Shown one piece after another: positions 60,380 through 64,000 of a stretch of 64,000 nucleotides of DNA. Origin of the DNA: Dioscorea cayenensis subsp. rotundata (lineage: Eukaryota > Streptophyta > Magnoliopsida > Dioscoreales > Dioscoreaceae). The notes below the pieces were generated by a model. It searched no databases. It saw nothing but the letters and a program-made list of their open reading frames with translations, and had not been told where the DNA came from. A program made the translations under genes and the position numbers. How positions within the stretch are numbered: position 1 is the stretch's first letter; each line of letters starts with the position of its first letter. The stretch is from NCBI RefSeq assembly GCF_009730915.1, contig NC_052483.1:3100001-3164000 (forward strand), in the 5' to 3' direction.

Positions 60380-60393
60380 ATCCAAACAGACCC
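60380..60393 (-). repeat. Right TIR of intact Harbinger
   Basis: Read inverted it is GGGTCTGTTTGGAT; followed by TAA at 60394-60396. Confidence 0.9.
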
Positions 60394-60396
60394 TAA

Positions 60397-61340
60397 GTTA
60401 GAAATTATATTTGTACTAAAAAATTTTGATATACAAAAGAGACACATCTATTTTTATCCCAATATTCACTGAGAATAAAATATATGAAGGATATAGATTT
60501 TTCAAAATATTGGGAGAGATATATTAAAATTAGAAATACTCAAATAGCAAAACAAACGTTTTATTGAAATTGATCAATATAAATATATGTCAAGTAGAAA
60601 TTATTATAAATAATAAAAAAATATTATACAGTAATTGTTGGGGCAAAATGGATTTTTACTAATGAATCCTATCAGGATTAAAGATAGCAAATCAAATTTA
60701 AATACCTGATCTCCACCAAACGGCTAGGAGACTTATTCTATTGAACATATCTAACACAAGTAACAATAATCAAAACCCCATCAATAGTCATTCAAGCAGA
60801 AAAAGATATTTGATTTTGGGTTTATAAATAATATCTATCTAGATGAAAAATATGAAGTGTTGCAATTTTTTTTTAAGATAAAAAAAATTCTTAAAAAAAT
60901 CCACAAAAGAAATGTTGGTATTATGTTTACTTTATGAGTAGTGTGACAGAATTTCTTAGTATTCCTCTAAACAGTTAATAATAGTTGAATAAAAACTATT
61001 AAGAAACTATCCAAAATGGCATGAGAAAACACAAATAAGAAACAATTTAAGAACAAAAATGAGAATTTCATATAAATTTCTTAAAGAGTTATGTGGAGAA
61101 GCAAAGATATTAAGAAGAGTTAAAAAAATCAAGAACTTCAAATATATGTGCTCCTAGTTTAGAAAGATCTACTCAATCGGATGCATGGAAAGAAAATACA
61201 AACAAAAAAATATAAACAAAAAAACATATTTAAAAAACCATTTAAAAGAATTAGTAGAAAAAATTACATGAAAATTACCAAATGGTTTACAAAGGCAATA
61301 TGGCTTGCTCAAATTAATGCCTAGTTTATCAATATTTAAT
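60397..61340 (+). pseudogene. Pararetrovirus-like remnant after Harbinger insertion
   Basis: Continuation of the remnant ending at 54534. It includes LKNFDIQKRHIYFYP (about 60417-60465), then DFGFINNIYLDEKYEVLQFF (about 60814-60873), which is similar to segments in both arms of the inverted repeat. A basic stretch, KKPFKRISRKNYMKITKW, follows (about 61230-61285), comparable to the one before the zinc knuckle at 33.1 kb. Many stops. The family is thus present at least three times in the window. Confidence 0.48.
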
Positions 61341-61836
61341 TAAAACATATCTTCCATTGCAGAAAATGTCCACATAGTAAATAATGTTTTAATATATGAC
61401 CAAATATTATGAATTTATTCTTTGATATTACAATAAATCATAATTATAATGACTAAATATCAAAAATTATCTTTTCCATTAGAAAAATAAAAAAATTTAA
61501 ACATACCCCAAATAATCTTCTATAATTCTATTATTATTTATCATAAGAATCATAAGAAATATACAAATCCTGAAAACAACCTTTTCTATAATTCTTTCAT
61601 AAAACACTTCCACAAATCCTTGTCTCCACCACAACTGCTGACATTTTTGTGTGTTGAAAAGAATATAATTATTACGAATCTAAATATAAAAAAAAACATA
61701 TGAAAAATAACCCATCCATGATTTTCTTACAGAAAGTCAAATACAAAATACATAAGCAAAAAGCATAGTAAACAGCCGTATGAACCTCTAATATTCACAA
61801 AACAAAAGGACAGTTAAAAACACCCCATCCTTGTTA
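61341..61836. other. SEC23 downstream region
   Basis: AT-rich sequence containing the SEC23 3' UTR; the exact polyadenylation site is not evident. No gene seen. Confidence 0.5.
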
Positions 61837-63489
61837 TCAACCCTGCACAGCCAAAGCTTGCAAGTGCTCTATAAAAACTTGCAAGCTCACATCATCTGTA
61901 AATACAATCTCCGACCCATTCACCAACTGAGACTTCTGAGTAATAGACGGGTTAAGCCTCGCAAGCAAAAACCTTGCTTGGCTCCCATGCTGATTACATC
62001 GAATGAGCTTCGGCATAGGAATTCGATCCTCAACAAGTGCTTTCGCATCCAATTCCGGTGCCTCGAGTAGTTTTCTTAGGTTCTCATGGCTTGGATCTTT
62101 GTCATATCCAAGTTGTTTCCACTGTGCAATCTTTGAACCATAGTGAATCACTACATGGAAATACGAATCGAAGAGAAGAATAACATCAGGTCTGATTGAG
62201 CTGACATCAAGTAGCACAGGAATAGGCGGCCCATCGAGCGAGTACTGGAAAAGAGTAGGTTGGATCATGATAAGGGATCCGACAACCCCTTCTCTGTTGA
62301 GCATTAGCCTAAAGAAGGCAGTTTCATCCGGTGCACAGTTGAAGACATCAATAAATTGGGACCTTCTTAGATAGTAGATGAACTGAGGGAACAGGGAGAA
62401 GTTTGAAGAAAGGCGAAAGGAGGATGGATCTTCAGGTATATACTCACCGAACTTGGATGAGAAGCGGACTAACATCTTATCCAACCATCGGATAACGTCT
62501 CGAGCATGGTATTCTTCTGTCCTATGAATAGCAAGCCGGGCCATGATTGTAGATGCAGCTTCTTGATCAAAACCTGCCACGATTTCTGGCGACCGGGTTG
62601 CAGCCCACCGTCTTGCAGCCGTAGTCACTCTCAAGCGAAGCCCACCATTTCCATGGCGATACCTTGTCATGAATTGAATAAAGAAGACCTTCGATGGCTC
62701 GGCCTTTTGAGCAGTGCTAACTTGGAAAATGAAGGCCAGGCATGTTTTGCTCGCTAGTGTGCTCATCTTCCATGTGTTTGTCCCCCCCTGGCCGATTTCT
62801 TTCTCACTTACAGAGCTGTTCTTTTTCTTAAGAGACATGCAAGGCCCTAAAGCTCCACAGATCTTAACCTCCTTGGTAGTCACAACTTCGACGGTTGCAT
62901 CAAAATGCATATTGAGATGGTCAGTTCCTTCACGCTTAAAAATGTGCCTCAAACACTTCTTAAACTGCTCTGACTCGAATGTCTCCATCAGCATCACTAA
63001 GCCACCAGATGTCTCAATAGGGAATCTCATTTCAGCTGCTCCAACCTGATCAAGGGAGCAAGCAAATAGATCTAGAACAAGCGATCTGTCAGATAATCTC
63101 TGAGACAATTGTCTGTAGAAGCTACGGGCTTGCTCAGCAAAAGGTGCATGGCCACTTAAAAGATCTTGATGGGTACGAATGGAATGACTAAGATCAGTCT
63201 CTACAATCATCCCAGGACCAACAGTTGCTGGACCAGATGTGAAAACCATAATTCGGCCACCAGAATTAGGGGCACAGCCTTCTATAATAGCCACTGCAGC
63301 TGAAATAGCAGCACCAGTGGCTCTTTGAGGGCGATGACCAGGTAATGCATTAAATAAAATAAGCTCTTCAATAGCAGTAGTGATATTGAACTCGCATTCT
63401 GATACTGGAAGAAGAAAACCTTGCTTAAGTGACTGAGACAATCCTAATTTGCGATGATGTTGGCGAGAAATGCCCATAAGGTCCTGAAT
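61837..63489 (-). CDS. SEC23: SEC23 COPII coat protein, 3' exon (partial gene)
   Basis: Sec23 is the GTPase-activating subunit of the COPII inner coat that buds vesicles from the ER, acting with Sec24 on Sar1. This single exon begins after an acceptor (TTTCTTTAG|ATTCAGGAC, phase 0, at 63489) and ends at the stop at 61837-61839, giving 550 aa. It covers the trunk domain end ([33 protein letters not shown] and [11 protein letters not shown]), the beta-sandwich (about 190-290), the helical domain ([20 protein letters not shown]) and the C-terminal gelsolin-like domain ([37 protein letters not shown]). The N-terminal zinc finger and the first part of the trunk are on exons beyond 64000. The ATG at 63477 is internal and is not the true start. 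The frame is fully open, so the gene looks functional. Confidence 0.96.
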   Translation of the reverse strand: MQDLMGISRQHHRKLGLSQSLKQGFLLPVSECEFNITTAIEELILFNALPGHRPQRATGAAISAAVAIIEGCAPNSGGRIMVFTSGPATVGPGMIVETDLSHSIRTHQDLLSGHAPFAEQARSFYRQLSQRLSDRSLVLDLFACSLDQVGAAEMRFPIETSGGLVMLMETFESEQFKKCLRHIFKREGTDHLNMHFDATVEVVTTKEVKICGALGPCMSLKKKNSSVSEKEIGQGGTNTWKMSTLASKTCLAFIFQVSTAQKAEPSKVFFIQFMTRYRHGNGGLRLRVTTAARRWAATRSPEIVAGFDQEAASTIMARLAIHRTEEYHARDVIRWLDKMLVRFSSKFGEYIPEDPSSFRLSSNFSLFPQFIYYLRRSQFIDVFNCAPDETAFFRLMLNREGVVGSLIMIQPTLFQYSLDGPPIPVLLDVSSIRPDVILLFDSYFHVVIHYGSKIAQWKQLGYDKDPSHENLRKLLEAPELDAKALVEDRIPMPKLIRCNQHGSQARFLLARLNPSITQKSQLVNGSEIVFTDDVSLQVFIEHLQALAVQG

Positions 63490-64000
63490 CTAAAGAAAAC
63501 AAAATACATAAAAGTCATCGAGGATTATATATGGCAATTAATAAGTCACAGCTGCAATGAGACATACATATTCAGAAACATAAACTCCATCACAAATCAG
63601 AAATGGTAATTCAAAATCAAACAACAAAGTAGATGATTGCAGTGAAAATGAGCATGCCTTGAACGCAACTAGTAAATTCTGGAGAAAATGTTATCATTAA
63701 ATCAAGATCTGGATCAGTTGTTAATCAAACAAGAGATGCGACATAAATAAGCTCCTGGAGAAGCATTTGCTGATGCTAATTCAGGTGAAAATAGCAATAG
63801 TTATCTAATGCACACATATGAAAACCTTCAGCTGTTCAGCATAATCCTAAGTTGACCACACAACAAAATAGCACAAGCTAACATACAATCGAACAATCAC
63901 CAACTAGACTGCAGGTTTCCGGGTTGAAATGCCAAAAGAAGCACTTAATACTCATAGTTTAAAAGTCTCAAGCCATTTTAACTGTTTTATATAGTCACAG
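63490..64000 (-). other. SEC23: SEC23 intron (partial)
   Basis: Sequence upstream of the last SEC23 acceptor. No further coding exon is recognisable up to the window end, so this is intron. Confidence 0.7.

Larger units (their letters stand above)
54538..60393. mobile_element. Intact autonomous PIF/Harbinger element
   Basis: 5856 bp bounded by inverted termini: GGCCCTGTTTGGAT at 54538 and, inverted, GGGTCTGTTTGGAT at 60393. The 3-bp duplication TAA lies at 54535-54537 and 60394-60396; TWA duplications are the PIF/Harbinger signature. Subterminal regions are rich in CATAAT/ATTATG words. Inside are the two genes the superfamily needs, arranged convergently: a Myb/SANT-like ORF on plus (57288-58413) and a DDE transposase on minus (58741-59997). 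Both splice to full-length frames without a stop. Perfect flanking duplication and open frames suggest a recent insertion and possible activity. It sits in an old pararetrovirus-like remnant about 1.4 kb from the 3' end of SEC23. Confidence 0.93.

Noticed and set aside
62506..63049. Plus-strand frames of 83 and 111 codons
   Set aside because: They are antisense to the SEC23 exon, with no domain.
1..64000. CRISPR arrays, bacterial operons, tRNA or rRNA genes, new defence-type system
   Set aside because: No regularly spaced repeats, operon-like gene packing or RNA gene structure was seen; the sequence is plant nuclear DNA dominated by transposons.

Overview
The window is nuclear DNA of a flowering plant: AT-rich, with intron-containing genes and plant transposable elements on nearly every kilobase. 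Two ordinary host genes are visible. One is a complete three-exon xyloglucan endotransglucosylase/hydrolase (XTH) gene on the minus strand (13455-14562), whose promoter is lost in a 1000-N scaffold gap. The other is the large 3' exon of a SEC23 COPII coat gene on the minus strand (61837-63489), whose 5' exons lie beyond the window. The species cannot be named from this sequence.

Layout: 1-9080 is a decayed Ty3/gypsy element of Tat/Athila type (RT, RNase H, integrase, long 3' region, PPT, 3' LTR), with a solo LTR nested in its integrase. 10109-10481 is a Mutator-type MITE with a perfect 9-bp target duplication. 10766-13156 is a hAT-like MITE split by a 1773-bp solo LTR with a perfect TTAGG duplication. 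Then come XTH and the gap. 15570-23735 is a giant inverted repeat about an axis near 19.4 kb; its outer left part is a corrupted, GC-rich copy of the right arm, and I infer an assembly or read artefact. 23.04-26.9 kb and 42.55-46.98 kb are two decayed paralogous PIF/Harbinger elements. 27.6-37.7 kb is an endogenous-pararetrovirus-like remnant split by a long-TIR Mutator element (28234-32912), two short retroposons and a hAT element (about 34230-37295). 39950-40356 is a CACTA MITE. 47.45-52.65 kb is a decayed Ty1/copia element with its 3' LTR.

54538-60393 is an apparently intact autonomous PIF/Harbinger element of 5856 bp. It has matching termini, a TAA target duplication, a 328-aa Myb/SANT-like ORF and a 391-aa DDE transposase encoded convergently. 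It lies inside another copy of the pararetrovirus-like remnant (54.06-61.34 kb), just downstream of SEC23.

The host genes do not form a pathway. The main content is nested transposon history. The two observations most worth checking are the corrupted palindrome beside the gap and the intact Harbinger element. I found no new multi-gene system, CRISPR array or recognisable RNA gene.
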